Assembly (NCBI RefSeq): GCF_003426735.1
Contig: NZ_QVON01000013.1
Coordinates: 1 to 42,947, forward strand
Length of the DNA stretch: 42,947 nucleotides
DNA from: Arenibacter sp. P308M17
GTDB taxonomy: Bacteria; Bacteroidota; Bacteroidia; Flavobacteriales; Flavobacteriaceae
Reading direction: 5' to 3'
A model generated the notes under the pieces. It was given only the letters and a program-made list of their open reading frames with translations. It was not told where the DNA came from and made no database searches. Within the stretch, counting starts at the first letter, position 1, and every line of letters begins with the position of its first letter. Below are positions 16,601 through 26,700 of this stretch, piece after piece. The position numbers and the translations under genes are program-made.

Positions 16601-18204
16601 GACCAAAAGTAAATCCGTCCATAGCCAAGACCAGAAATTCCACCCCATATGTAGGATTAATTTCACCCCCACCCCACCATGATATCTACTCTATAGAGGA
16701 TTTATCCCAATTGATTTTCGATTTGAAATCTGCAAATCGCGAGGCAAGGATCAATGTTAAATTGGTTTCTGAGGTTGGAGTGGGCACGGTAGCGGCCGGT
16801 GTCTCCAAAGCAAAGGCGGACGTGGTGCTCATATCCGGCCATGATGGCGGTACAGGGGCCTCCCCCCTAACCTCATTAAAACACGCCGGACTTCCATGGG
16901 AACTTGGAATTGCCGAAGCCCAACAAACCTTGGTACTCAACGATCTAAGGAACAGGATAGTCCTGGAATGTGATGGCCAGTTAAAAACTGGAAGGGATGT
17001 AGCAATAGCTTGTCTATTAGGAGCAGAAGAGTTTGGATTTGCCACAGCACCCTTGGTAGCTTCAGGATGTATTATGATGCGTGTATGCCATTTAAATACC
17101 TGCCCGGTAGGTATTGCAACACAAAATCCAGAATTGCGCAAGAAGTTTGAAGGCAAACCGGAACACGTTGTAAACTATATGTACTTTGTGGCCCAGGAAC
17201 TTAGGGAAATAATGGCCCAGTTAGGGTTTAGAACTATTGAAGAAATGGTCGGGCAAGTTCAAAAACTGGACAGAAAAAAGGCCTTGGACCACTACAAAGC
17301 AGCAGGTATAGACCTTACGCCTATTTTATATCAGGTTGATGTGCCCAAAGGGACCAAGCTCTACAACACCCAAAAGCAGCAACACGATATTGACAAATCT
17401 ATTGAGTTCGAGATTTTGGAAAAAGCACATCCTGCCTTGTTCAGAAAGGAAAAAATCTCTTTGGATTTCCCTATACATAATACCGATAGGGCCGTTGGAG
17501 CTATTACCAGTAATGAAATTTCAAAGATCTACGGTGCGGATGGTTTACCCGAAAACACCTTAAAACTTAATTTTACGGGTTCTGCAGGACAAAGTTTTGG
17601 TGCATTTGCCACCAAAGGCCTTACCATGATCGTCAATGGAAACACCAACGATTATTTAGGAAAAGGTCTTTCCGGAGCCAAGTTAATTATAAAAGTACCC
17701 TACAAGTCCACTTTAAAGCCGGAAGAAAACGTAATAACCGGAAACGTTACACTTTATGGCGCCACCTCCGGGGAAGCTTATATAAACGGAAAAGCCGGTG
17801 AACGGTTCTGCGTAAGAAATTCAGGGGCACAGGCCGTTGTAGAAGGTATCGGTGACCACGGTTGTGAATATATGACCGGTGGAACAGCAGTTATCCTTGG
17901 TGAAGTAGGCAGAAACTTTGGTGCCGGAATGAGTGGAGGTATTGCCTATATCTTTGATGAAAAAAATACCTTTAGAAAAAACTGTAATGCCGAATCCTTA
18001 AACCTCCTAAGGGTAGAGGATGATAACGATATTGCCGAGTTAAAAGGCCTTATAGAAAACCACTACAATGCCACTCTTAGCCCAATAGCCCAAAGGATCT
18101 TGGAAAATTGGGAAGATTGCCTAGCAAAATTCATAAGGGTCTTCCCTGAAGAATACAAGCAGGCATTGATACGTTTGGAAAAAGAAAAATTAGAAACGAT
18201 ATAA
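13696..18204 (+). CDS. gltB: Glutamate synthase large subunit
   Basis: The 1502-residue large subunit makes glutamate from glutamine and 2-oxoglutarate using NADPH electrons from GltD. The N terminus has a 17-residue propeptide before Cys18 (EHDNCGAGF), the nucleophile of the class II glutamine amidotransferase domain (about 18-420). A central domain is followed by the FMN-binding synthase domain (about 850-1210), with the 3Fe-4S cysteines Cys1125, Cys1131 and Cys1136 in CIMMRVCHLNTC. The C-terminal GXGXG beta-helix runs from about 1270 to 1480. Length is normal. gltD follows after 7 bp, so one operon. Confidence 0.97.
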   Translation: MKLRKQGLYLPEFEHDNCGAGFICSLKGKKSNDIIHKALEILERLEHRGAVSSDGKTGDGAGILIDIPHDFFQDVCNFELPEPGSYAVGNVFLPQKENQRDYCIEVFETNIKKQGLKLLGWRDVPINKSIPGRIAAETEPFVKQVFVARENDEQDFFHFNLKLFIARKVTEHTVNASKLSESKFFYVPSLSTKIIIFKGLLMPEDISLYYKDLLDPRVVTRLALVHQRFSTNTFPTWDLAQPFRYMCHNGEINTLRGNVSRMRSREELMKSDWFGDEIKNIIPIILPGKSDSATMDMVVELLLMTGRSLPEVMMILVPEAWEKNNDMSEAKKAFYEYHSCLMEPWDGPASIPFTDGNYIGAVLDRNGLRPSRYSVTKDGYVIMSSEVGVVEIEPENIELHGRLEPGKMFLVNMVEGRIVNDEEIKEEIAVRYPYKEWLSKNLVHLKDIPYNDCPLFLNEATVQKRKAVFGYTLEDINTIILPMGKTAKEPLGSMGSDTPIAILSDRPQLIYNYFKQLFAQVTNPPLDGIREELITDISLTLGSDHNIFEFSELHCRKLKIKNPVISKEDLDKIKNYDASPDYKVVSIAMLYDIEKGHNGLEDALESILHQAEQAIDEGANIIILSDRNVSKEKAPIPALLACSFVNSGLQRLGKRSKLSVIIESAEPREVHHFALLFGFGASAINPYLVNEIIAEQIEEHDITEYTFEEAINNYNKAVGKGILKVMNKIGISTLNSYRGSQLFECIGINTSTVDKYFPNTPTRIQGIGLYEIEKEIAKRHRKAYLDTEIAANLDLEIGGQYRWRRDGEKHLFNPLSIAKLQKSVRNNEPESYKEFAQMVNEQSKDLMTIRGLFEFSNYDPIPLDDVEPWTEIVKRFKTGAMSYGSISKEAHENLAIAMNRIGGKSNSGEGGEDAERFYKNQTGDWKNSAIKQVASGRFGVTSNYLTNAQEIQIKMAQGAKPGEGGQLPGPKVNPSIAKTRNSTPYVGLISPPPHHDIYSIEDLSQLIFDLKSANREARINVKLVSEVGVGTVAAGVSKAKADVVLISGHDGGTGASPLTSLKHAGLPWELGIAEAQQTLVLNDLRNRIVLECDGQLKTGRDVAIACLLGAEEFGFATAPLVASGCIMMRVCHLNTCPVGIATQNPELRKKFEGKPEHVVNYMYFVAQELREIMAQLGFRTIEEMVGQVQKLDRKKALDHYKAAGIDLTPILYQVDVPKGTKLYNTQKQQHDIDKSIEFEILEKAHPALFRKEKISLDFPIHNTDRAVGAITSNEISKIYGADGLPENTLKLNFTGSAGQSFGAFATKGLTMIVNGNTNDYLGKGLSGAKLIIKVPYKSTLKPEENVITGNVTLYGATSGEAYINGKAGERFCVRNSGAQAVVEGIGDHGCEYMTGGTAVILGEVGRNFGAGMSGGIAYIFDEKNTFRKNCNAESLNLLRVEDDNDIAELKGLIENHYNATLSPIAQRILENWEDCLAKFIRVFPEEYKQALIRLEKEKLETI

Positions 18205-18211
18205 TCGAAAT

Positions 18212-19678
18212 ATGGGAAAGATAACAGGATTTTTGGAATTCGATAGAAAAGTAGAGGAATATGCTCCCGTGGAGGATAGGGTAAAAAACTACAAGGAATT
18301 TACCCTTCCAATGAAAGAAAAGGAGCTAAAGGACCAAGGTGCCAGATGTATGGACTGTGGCATTCCATTTTGTCATAGCGGTTGTCCCTTAGGGAACCTG
18401 ATACCCGATTTCAATGACGCGGTTTACCTTGGTAAATGGGAAAAAGCTGCACAAATTTTGCACTCCACCAACAACTTCCCCGAATTCACAGGCAGGCTTT
18501 GTCCAGCCCCTTGTGAAGAAGCCTGCGTACTTGGTATTAATGAGGATCCGGTAAGTATAGAGAACATAGAGAAAAACATTGTTGAAACCGCTTTTAACAA
18601 AGGCTGGGTTGTAGCAAAACCTCCCGTTAAAAGAACTGGAAAAACAGTTGCCGTAATTGGATCGGGACCTGCCGGTCTTGCAGCGGCCCAACAGTTGAAC
18701 AGGGCAGGGCACCTGGTTACGCTTTTTGAAAGGGATGAAAAAGTTGGTGGGCTTTTGCGATATGGTATTCCAGATTTTAAGATGGAAAAAAATATTATAG
18801 ACAGAAGGGTCAGAATTTTAGAGGAAGAAGGTATCATCATTAAGACAGGGGTCCACGTTGGTGTTGATGTTTTGGCCACGGAACTTAAAGAGCAATTTGA
18901 TGCCATTGTACTTTCTGGCGGTGCCACCGTTAGAAGGGGATTGCCCATAGAAGGAGCAGACCTTAAAGGAGTGGTACAGGCCATGGATTTCTTAAAGCAA
19001 AACAATAAACGCGTAGACGGCATTAAAGATCTGGGCGAAGAAATAAAAGCTACCGGCAAAAACGTTGTAGTCATAGGCGGGGGAGATACGGGATCGGACT
19101 GTATAGGAACCTCCATAAGGCACGGAGCCACTTCGGTTTCCAATTTTGAGATATTGGGAAAGCCTCCAGTTGGGCGCCCAGAAGATCAACCATGGCCGTT
19201 TTGGCCCATGCGTTTACGAACAAGTTCTTCCCACAAAGAAGGTGTAGAGCGATTTTTTAGTATTTCCACCAAAAAATTCATTGGCGATAAAAATGGCAAT
19301 CTGAAAGGACTTATAACTTCTGAGGTAGAGTGGGTTTCCCAACCAGGTAAACGACCCATGCTCAAGGAAGTTCCCGGAACTGAAAAGGAATGGAAATGTG
19401 AATTGGCACTTTTGGCCATGGGTTTTACAGGTTCGGAAATGACCGTTGCCGAGCAGTTGGGCCTTGAAGCCGATCCACGCACCAACATTAAGGCCAGTGA
19501 GGCAAATTATAAGACCAACGTTCCCGGAGTATTTGTAGCGGGCGACCAAAGAAGGGGACAATCCTTAATAGTTTGGGCCATTTCCGAAGGTAGGCAAGCG
19601 GCCTATCATGTGGATACTTACCTGATGGGAACGTCCTATTTACCGTTAAAAGGAGAGGGGGACCTACCAAGGGTTTAA
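18212..19678 (+). CDS. gltD: Glutamate synthase small subunit
   Basis: The 488-residue small subunit oxidises NADPH and passes electrons through FAD and iron-sulfur clusters to GltB. N-terminal cysteines (46, 49, 54, 58 and 97, 101, 105) form the two 4Fe-4S sites (CMDCGIPFCHSGC and CPAPCEEAC). The FAD-binding GSGPAG is at residues 150-155 and a second nucleotide-binding GGGDTGSDC at about 286-294. The C terminus GVFVAGDQRRGQSLIVWAI is typical. It ends 32 bp before a strong terminator. No anomalies. Confidence 0.96.
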   Translation: MGKITGFLEFDRKVEEYAPVEDRVKNYKEFTLPMKEKELKDQGARCMDCGIPFCHSGCPLGNLIPDFNDAVYLGKWEKAAQILHSTNNFPEFTGRLCPAPCEEACVLGINEDPVSIENIEKNIVETAFNKGWVVAKPPVKRTGKTVAVIGSGPAGLAAAQQLNRAGHLVTLFERDEKVGGLLRYGIPDFKMEKNIIDRRVRILEEEGIIIKTGVHVGVDVLATELKEQFDAIVLSGGATVRRGLPIEGADLKGVVQAMDFLKQNNKRVDGIKDLGEEIKATGKNVVVIGGGDTGSDCIGTSIRHGATSVSNFEILGKPPVGRPEDQPWPFWPMRLRTSSSHKEGVERFFSISTKKFIGDKNGNLKGLITSEVEWVSQPGKRPMLKEVPGTEKEWKCELALLAMGFTGSEMTVAEQLGLEADPRTNIKASEANYKTNVPGVFVAGDQRRGQSLIVWAISEGRQAAYHVDTYLMGTSYLPLKGEGDLPRV

Positions 19679-19710
19679 TATATTTACCGAATATCGGAAT
19701 AGATCAAGAA

Positions 19711-19744
19711 AATCCAACCCAATAAATGGGTTGGATTTTTTTTT
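19711..19744 (+). terminator. Rho-independent terminator of gltBD
   Basis: AATCCAACCCA (19711-19721) pairs perfectly with TGGGTTGGATT (19727-19737) around a five-base loop, followed by a run of T residues to 19744. It closes the gltBD transcript; the A run before it may also serve the convergent operon ending at 19829. Confidence 0.9.
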
Positions 19745-19828
19745 ATCTTATGTCAAAAGTTAAGGCAAAACATTGCCCAAACTTTTCAAAAATGACTATG
19801 GTGATAAAGACAATTTGCCTTATTAAAT

Positions 19829-21223
19829 CTAGGAAGCTTCTTCGCCTATGTTGATCTCCAAATCGGGGTATTTTGCCTTAAGGTTTTCAACTTTTTCCGG
19901 AGTAACCTGAGTATTCCATAAGTATATGCGATTTAATTTCTGCAACATTTCCAGCCTCTCCAATCCATTGTCCCCTATTTGAGTGCCGTAAAGGTTTAAA
20001 ACCTCTAAATTTTCAAGTTTCGCCAAAAAGGACAGGCCTTCATCGGTTATGGGATTGGAATGAATGTTTAATCTAACCATGTTTTCAAACTGTCCAATAA
20101 CCTCAAGATCTTTATCCCCTAGGTTGCGGTTACCCAAATTTAAATATACAATTTGATCTTTTAATGGCAACAACTGTTCAATACTTACATTTTCCATGTT
20201 CTTTTGGGCCACAAAGCTGACATCCAATAAATAACTCCCTTCACTTATTGTCCTTATAACATAACCCTTGGCATTCAAGGAAGCCACAATCAAAGAATCG
20301 GCCGGTTCCACTTTCCTTGCCAAAGAATTCCCCCCATGCCCTTCCAATCCAAGAACCTTGTTCGCAGCCGACAAATAGTCGCCCTCGATTTGAAAATCGC
20401 CCATTTGCCCCTTTTCCGGAGCACCGTTCATTATCCATAATTCCAATAATTTTATCTGCTCCCCGGAAAGTGGTTTTTTGCCATCTGGCGGCATAAAATC
20501 ATCATGATGCTCCGGAAGGCTTACCCTTCTATAAAGTTCACTTTCTTTCAAATCCCCTATAACAACACCTTGTCCATTTTCCCCACCTTTTATAATGCGG
20601 TCATAAGAGGAAAGAACCAAATCACCTTTAGACTTTCCTGGGTTATGACAACTTACACAATAGTCTGAAAGCATTGGGGAAACAACATCCAGAAATATAT
20701 CGGCAGAATCCAAGACTGTAACCGGGGGTCTTTTTTCGGGCTTAGGTGGAAGTCCCACCAACTTTCGCAACGGATCAGGGGAGTACTGTGTAAGATAAGA
20801 AGCACCATGGGTTAAATTACCCCCCATATGACCGGTATATCCCAGTCCCACTAATAGAAATACCATAAGCCCGGACTGTAATGCCACTACCCTTTTGGTT
20901 CTTTTCCACACAACGGAGATAAAGGCCAATACTGCGAAAATAGTCAGTGCGATCCCCATCCAGAGATGGGCATTTAGAGCCTCTGTCCCATACCCGCCCT
21001 GAAAAGAAAGCATGTACCCAAATACACATGAAAGAACAGCACTAAGTGCCCCTGCCCCAAGCAAAAAGGGGACTGAACCCTTTAGCTGTGAAAATTTCGT
21101 TTTCCTAGCCAGAAAATACATAGAGATCCCTGCCAAAATAATCCCAATGGGAAGATGGACAATTAGGGGATGGAACCTACCAATAAAAATAATCCAATCC
21201 GATACTTCCGTAGTATGGTCCAT
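19829..21223 (-). CDS. DUF2231 membrane / c-type cytochrome / leucine-rich-repeat fusion
   Basis: This 464-residue protein joins three parts. Residues about 10-130 are a DUF2231-like membrane domain with four hydrophobic helices and conserved-looking His residues (FHPLIVHLP, His18 and His23; His86 in NAHLWMG). Residues about 175-270 are a Planctomycete-type cytochrome c (PSCyt1): heme site CVSCH at 189-193 and FMPPDGK at 243-249, with Met244 a possible axial ligand. Residues about 345-455 contain leucine-rich repeats (VRLNIHSNPITDEGL, VLNLYGTQIGDNGL). It is the last gene of the operon, 2 bp after the propeller gene. Role is unknown; a membrane electron acceptor for the module is my inference. 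Confidence 0.8.
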   Translation of the reverse strand: MDHTTEVSDWIIFIGRFHPLIVHLPIGIILAGISMYFLARKTKFSQLKGSVPFLLGAGALSAVLSCVFGYMLSFQGGYGTEALNAHLWMGIALTIFAVLAFISVVWKRTKRVVALQSGLMVFLLVGLGYTGHMGGNLTHGASYLTQYSPDPLRKLVGLPPKPEKRPPVTVLDSADIFLDVVSPMLSDYCVSCHNPGKSKGDLVLSSYDRIIKGGENGQGVVIGDLKESELYRRVSLPEHHDDFMPPDGKKPLSGEQIKLLELWIMNGAPEKGQMGDFQIEGDYLSAANKVLGLEGHGGNSLARKVEPADSLIVASLNAKGYVIRTISEGSYLLDVSFVAQKNMENVSIEQLLPLKDQIVYLNLGNRNLGDKDLEVIGQFENMVRLNIHSNPITDEGLSFLAKLENLEVLNLYGTQIGDNGLERLEMLQKLNRIYLWNTQVTPEKVENLKAKYPDLEINIGEEAS

Positions 21224-21225
21224 AA

Positions 21226-22293
21226 TTAAATCCTGTGTAATTTATATGGATAAACTCCATTAGCATTCCATTGACAGACATATAAATTTTTATCCCCATC
21301 CACGCAAACATCATGACAGTTCTTAAATACCGTTTGATCCTGCAACATTAATTTCAGCTTTCCATTTCTATACTTCGGTCTTGTACCCCCCGGGTTGGAC
21401 ACCACTTTATTTTCATTGTTCAAAATAGTAACAAACCCCCTGTTTAAGACCAGATTATAATTATCTTTTTCCATTCCGAAACAGACCCCAGAGTAAATAT
21501 TATCACCATCTATTACAGGTCGGCTTACAAAAGCACCAGGCAAATAATAGGTTTCCAAATATTTCCCATCCAAACTAAATCTCTTAAAGGAATTTTTTAT
21601 TCGGGCAGTACACAACAAGCTTGGGTTATTGGGATCCCTAGTATCCAAAGTTACTCCATGCACTTGCTTAAACTTATCCGGCTGCAAAAAACTATCACCT
21701 CCAAATTTTCTGATAAATTCACCCTCTGAGTTATACTGCAAAATATATTGTGAACCATACCCATCTGCAACATAAATATCCCCATTGGGACCAATAGCGG
21801 TTTCTGTAGGCCTAAAGAACATCTTCCCATCATATTCCCCTATTTTATCTGGAGCATCCAATTCAAAAACAACATCGCCCTCAAGTGTACTTTTTAATAC
21901 CCTTCCACTCCCTGGATCGGTAATATAAAGGTATTCTTCCCCACCTGCCTCATGAATGGTCAGGCCGTGTGCACTGGACAAATTCAATGTCCAACTCCCC
22001 AACAACTTCCCAGATCTATCGTAAATCAATACATTATTCTTAGGGTGATCTGTCAACATAAAAAGTCTCCCCTTTCTGTCCATGACCATTTCATGACAAT
22101 TATTGACAGGGTAGACCTTGGGATCCAAATTACCCCATTGTGTTTCCACTTTATATTTAAATTCGCCATGTCCCAAAATTTGCTCATCAAGTTTGGGTTT
22201 TGATGGCATTATTTGAAAGGGAACCACCGCTGATGCCAATAACGTACCTCCCCCCATGGCGGACTTTTTAATAAATTTCCTTCTAGAAATCAT
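21226..22293 (-). CDS. Tat-exported six-bladed beta-propeller (NHL-type) protein
   Basis: The 355-residue product starts at ATG 22291-22293 (a TTG three codons earlier is less likely) and begins MISRRKFIKKSA, a twin-arginine signal followed by a hydrophobic stretch, so it is probably exported folded. The rest shows repeated NHL/SMP-30-like propeller blades, for example NNVLIYDRSGKLLGSW, YLYITDPGSGRVLKS, DIYVADGYGSQYILQYN and NLYVCQWNANGVYP. Propellers of this type bind ligands or act as lactonases; no catalytic set could be assigned. It starts 11 bp after the DUF1501 stop and ends 2 bp before the next gene. Confidence 0.8.
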   Translation of the reverse strand: MISRRKFIKKSAMGGGTLLASAVVPFQIMPSKPKLDEQILGHGEFKYKVETQWGNLDPKVYPVNNCHEMVMDRKGRLFMLTDHPKNNVLIYDRSGKLLGSWTLNLSSAHGLTIHEAGGEEYLYITDPGSGRVLKSTLEGDVVFELDAPDKIGEYDGKMFFRPTETAIGPNGDIYVADGYGSQYILQYNSEGEFIRKFGGDSFLQPDKFKQVHGVTLDTRDPNNPSLLCTARIKNSFKRFSLDGKYLETYYLPGAFVSRPVIDGDNIYSGVCFGMEKDNYNLVLNRGFVTILNNENKVVSNPGGTRPKYRNGKLKLMLQDQTVFKNCHDVCVDGDKNLYVCQWNANGVYPYKLHRI

Positions 22294-22304
22294 TATGACC
22301 AATT

Positions 22305-23774
22305 TTATGAAAGAATGTCTTTGACCACATGGCCATGAACGTCCGTTAATCTATATCTTCTCCCTTGGTGTTTAAAAGTAAGTCGCTCATGGTCTATTCC
22401 CAGTAGGTGCAGCAAGGTGGCTTGAAAGTCATGAACATGCACTTCATTCTGGACTACGTTATAGCTAAATTCGTCGGTTTTACCATAGACCATACCTGCC
22501 TTGACCCCTGCCCCGGCCATCCACATCGTAAAACAGCCAGGATGATGGTCCCTACCATAATTATCGGCTGTTAATCTACCTTGGGAAAAACTGGTTCGAC
22601 CAAATTCTCCGCCCCAGACCACCAGGGTATCTTCCAACAAGCCTCTTTGTTTTAAATCCTTTATCAGGCCGGCAGTCGCTTGATCTGTACCAAGGGCCTG
22701 CTTTTTAATCCCTCCGGGAAGGCCACCATGTTGATCCCAACCCATATGGTACAACTGTATAAATTTCACATCCCTTTCCGCCAAGCGTCTTGCTTTCAAA
22801 CAATTAGCTGCGTAAGTACCGGGTGTTTTGGCATCCTCCCCATATAATTTATAAATATAATCGGGTTCCTCCTTGGTATCCACTGCATCGGGTACGGAGT
22901 TTTGCATCTTATACGCCATTTCATACTGATTGATTTTGGATTGAATCTCCGGGTCCTTCCAAACATCAAACTGATGGTTATTTAATTGTGAAACGTAATC
23001 CAAAGCCCTTCTTCGATCTTCATCATGTACACCGTGGGGGTTGTTCAAATATAGTACAGGATCCTTGCCCGACCTAAATTGAACACCTTGATGATGGGAT
23101 GGCAAAAAACCATTGCCCCAAGCAGCCGAACTCAAAGGTTGCGCCCCACCCCCCTTGGACAATAGAACTACAAAATTCGGAAGATTTTTATTGTCACTGG
23201 CCAATCCGTAACTAAGCCATGAACCTATGGACGGCCGTCCACTCTGCTGACTACCTGTTTGCAGAAACATTACGGCAGGTTCATGGTTTATGGCATCGGT
23301 ACGCATAGAGTTAATGATGCACAGATCATCCACTACCTGTGCGGTGTAAGGAAAAATCTCGCTAACCCATGCTCCAGATTGACCATATTGCTTGAAATCA
23401 TATATAGATTTAACCAATGGAAAAGTAGATTGGCTGGACACCATACCAGAATTACGTTGGGTTCCTTGGACAGATGGAGGTATTTCCTTCCCGTGCCATT
23501 TTGCCAATTCCGGTTTATAATCAAAGGTTTCCAATTGCGAGGGACCACCGCTTTGAAATAGATAAATTACCCGTTTTGCCTTGGCCGGAAAATGCGTGCT
23601 GCCCAAATAACCGCCCAATAGGTTTTGCGCACCGCCTCCCAAAAGTTCATTCCCATATAAGGATGATGGCCCCATTAGGCTGGCAAGCGCTACAGAGCCA
23701 AACCCAAGTGCAGATTTCTTTAAAAATCCCCTACGGGTCTCCATAAATTCCATGTGCTTTTTAAAATCTTCCAT
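22305..23774 (-). CDS. DUF1501 domain-containing protein, Tat-exported
   Basis: This 489-residue protein has a twin-arginine signal (TRRGFLKKSALGFGS, Arg14-Arg15). DUF1501 belongs to the alkaline phosphatase/sulfatase-like fold; conserved blocks seen here are FQSGGPSQLETFDYKP (73-88), MGWDQHGG (344-351), GGEFGRT (388-394) and GRDHHPGCF (407-415), which probably form a metal site. Its reaction is not known. It lies 9 bp after the PSD1 cytochrome gene and 11 bp before the propeller gene. The pairing of DUF1501 with DUF1549/DUF1553 proteins is the standard arrangement in Planctomycetes and some marine Bacteroidota. Confidence 0.88.
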   Translation of the reverse strand: MEDFKKHMEFMETRRGFLKKSALGFGSVALASLMGPSSLYGNELLGGGAQNLLGGYLGSTHFPAKAKRVIYLFQSGGPSQLETFDYKPELAKWHGKEIPPSVQGTQRNSGMVSSQSTFPLVKSIYDFKQYGQSGAWVSEIFPYTAQVVDDLCIINSMRTDAINHEPAVMFLQTGSQQSGRPSIGSWLSYGLASDNKNLPNFVVLLSKGGGAQPLSSAAWGNGFLPSHHQGVQFRSGKDPVLYLNNPHGVHDEDRRRALDYVSQLNNHQFDVWKDPEIQSKINQYEMAYKMQNSVPDAVDTKEEPDYIYKLYGEDAKTPGTYAANCLKARRLAERDVKFIQLYHMGWDQHGGLPGGIKKQALGTDQATAGLIKDLKQRGLLEDTLVVWGGEFGRTSFSQGRLTADNYGRDHHPGCFTMWMAGAGVKAGMVYGKTDEFSYNVVQNEVHVHDFQATLLHLLGIDHERLTFKHQGRRYRLTDVHGHVVKDILS

Positions 23775-23783
23775 ATTAAATAT

Positions 23784-26700
23784 CTATCTAATCGTATAAC
23801 CTTCATATGTATTCATCACCCCGTTTACTACCGTGGCCAATGCGGCCAACTTCACCGGGTCTATACCTGCCCCTACTTCAGAGCTTCCTATATTGGTATA
23901 GCCTATAGCATCTTCCTTGGCTTTGGAAAAACGCTCCAATTCCTCCTTATGGAATTTACTTAAAACCCCTAGTTCATTTTCATTGGGATTTCTGCCGGTA
24001 CACATAACAAATGCTTTTTGCAATTGGGCATCTACATCCCCACTATAATTTTCAATTAAATTTTCTGCCACCACCCTAGAAGCTTCCAAATACTGGGGAT
24101 CATTAAGAAGAACCAATGCCTGTAACGGGGTACTTGTCTGCCTCCGCTTTACAGTACAGACCCCTCTTTCGCCAACATCAAAAATCAACATGGATGGCGG
24201 ACCCGATGTTCTTTTCCATATGGTATACAAGCTCCTTCTATATAGCCCCTCCCCTGGTTGCTGTAGATATTTATAGCGCCATGGTTTATTGCTTATTTCG
24301 TCCCAAAGTCCGTCCGGTTGATACGGATAAACACTTGGACCACCGATCTTGGGGGATAAAAGGCCACTAATGGCCAAGGCATTGTCCCGCACCATTTCAG
24401 CAGACATTCGAAAACTTGGCCCCCGTGCCAACAATGCATTTTCTTTATCCCTTTCCAATAGTTCGGGTGTTAATACCGAGCTTTGCTGATAGGTAGCGGA
24501 CATTACAATTAATTTGTTCATAGCTTTTATATCCCATCCAGATTCAATGAATTTAACCGCCAACCAATCCAACAATTTTGGATGCGACGGCAAATTGCCC
24601 TGATTTCCAAAATCATCAGATGACGACACCAATCCCGTCCCAAAATGCATCTGCCACAATCTATTCACATAGACCCGGGCAGTTAGGGGATTATTTTCAT
24701 CAAACAACCATTTAACAAGGCCCAGTCTATTCTTTGGCAGACTATCGCTAAAAGGAAGTACAACTTCGGGCACATCCGGGTACACCTCCGTCCCATGGGA
24801 ATCGTAAACCCCTCTATCCAAAACATAAGTAGGGCGCGGTTCAGGCAAATCTCCCATGACCATAATTTCCGGAATAGTATCGATCACCTTATTTTTCTTC
24901 CTGTTTAGCTCGCGAATATTTTCCTTTACCTTCTCAAGTCCATTATTCTCCCTCAAGGAATAATGAGATTTTAAAAGGGACCAATTTCTGGTGCTGGAAC
25001 TATTATTAATAATTTCTGATAGGGTATTGGAATCATAACCATAACTTACTTCCAATACAGAAAGTTCAGAATTATGAATTTTAAGCTCATCGATACCTCC
25101 ATTTATAAAGGTCTTCATATGATTCCTGATTCCCATTCCGAAACCATTGAACCCATAGGTATGCAAATCCGGCTTAAACAATATGGACTTATAAAGATGG
25201 TCTATTTCTACCTCTACCGGTATTTCTTTGCCATTGAGATACATATGAAGTCCGTTTGCTTTCCCCAGTCCATCGTAGGTCACTGCAATATCTGTCCATT
25301 CCTTTACAGGAATTTCCTCTTTGGCCTTAATCTGGATGGCATTTGTTGGCCAAGAAAAAGCCATTATAAACTTTGGGCGGTTGTTTTCCAAGAACATAGA
25401 GTACCCTTTTAGCCCCAATCGCAAATCTTCACAATGGTAAAATAAGGCAGCGTCGTCGTATAGGGTATCCGGATACACACTCAAGGAAATAGAAAAGGGA
25501 TCGGTCTGGTCAAACCATCCTACCTTCTCCGGCAAGCTAATAGATGTATAATCATTCAAGAATATACCATTGTTCCTGGAAGCTTTTTTAATATTTGGTT
25601 CATTGATAACCGCAGGACCAGAACCAAGTACCCTATTTGGACTGACATACTTTTTATTTCCTTTTTCCACAAAAGAATCAAAAGGATAATAGGCCGTAAG
25701 ACTTTTGGAATAATTATTTTCAATGGACTTTCTTATTGCGGACGGATTCCCCGCCCACTTTTCGAACCCCTCAGGTTCCGTCATATTTGGCAACCTAAGT
25801 TTATTCTCCGCACTATTAATATCGCCATCAATATAAGCCAACACCTTATCCGCTTCCTTATCGGTTAAAAGAAGTGAAGGTCCGGGAACTTGACCTGGAC
25901 CGTAAACAGCGGAACCAAATTCGTTGGTGCTATTAAAAAAAGCGGACATCTCATAGTAATTTTTCTGACTTATGGGGTCGTACTTATGATCATGACATCT
26001 TGCGCATTCCATACTAAGGCCCATAAAAGCCTTGCCCACACTGAGCACGCGATCCGCAACATATTCAACACGATACTCTTCAAAAATAATTCCAGCTTCA
26101 GAATTCCTTTTATGCAATCTATTAAATGCCGTTGCCAAAATGCTTTCCTTCGTCGGTTCCGGTATAAGATCTCCCGCCAATTGAAGACTAGAAAATTCTT
26201 TGTAGGACATATTTTCGTTAAAGGCCTTGATCACCCAATCTCGGTATGCACTAAAATCCCTATGCTTATCATCTAGATAGCCATCACTCTCCGCATAACG
26301 CGCCACGTCCATCCAATCGGCCGCCATTCGCTCTCCATAAGCAGGACTCTGCAATAGCCTATCCACCATATTTTCATAGGCATTTTCTGAGGTATCCTTT
26401 GCAAAACTTTCAATTTGCTCCAAGCTTGGAGGAAGCCCAATTAAATCAAAACTTAGTCTCCGAATTAAGGTTTCCTTTGATGCCCGTTCGGACGGATTCA
26501 GCTTTTCCTTTTTCAGCCTATCCAGGATAAAATAATCCAGTTCATTATTTACCCAGTTGGAACCCTTTATCAATGGCAATTCCGGCTTATTTGGCTTTAT
26601 GAAAGACCAATGAGGCTTATATTCCGCTCCCTGCTCGATCCATTTGGCCAAAATGGCAATTTCTTTTGTTGTCAAGGACAAATTAGACTCCGGAGGGGGC

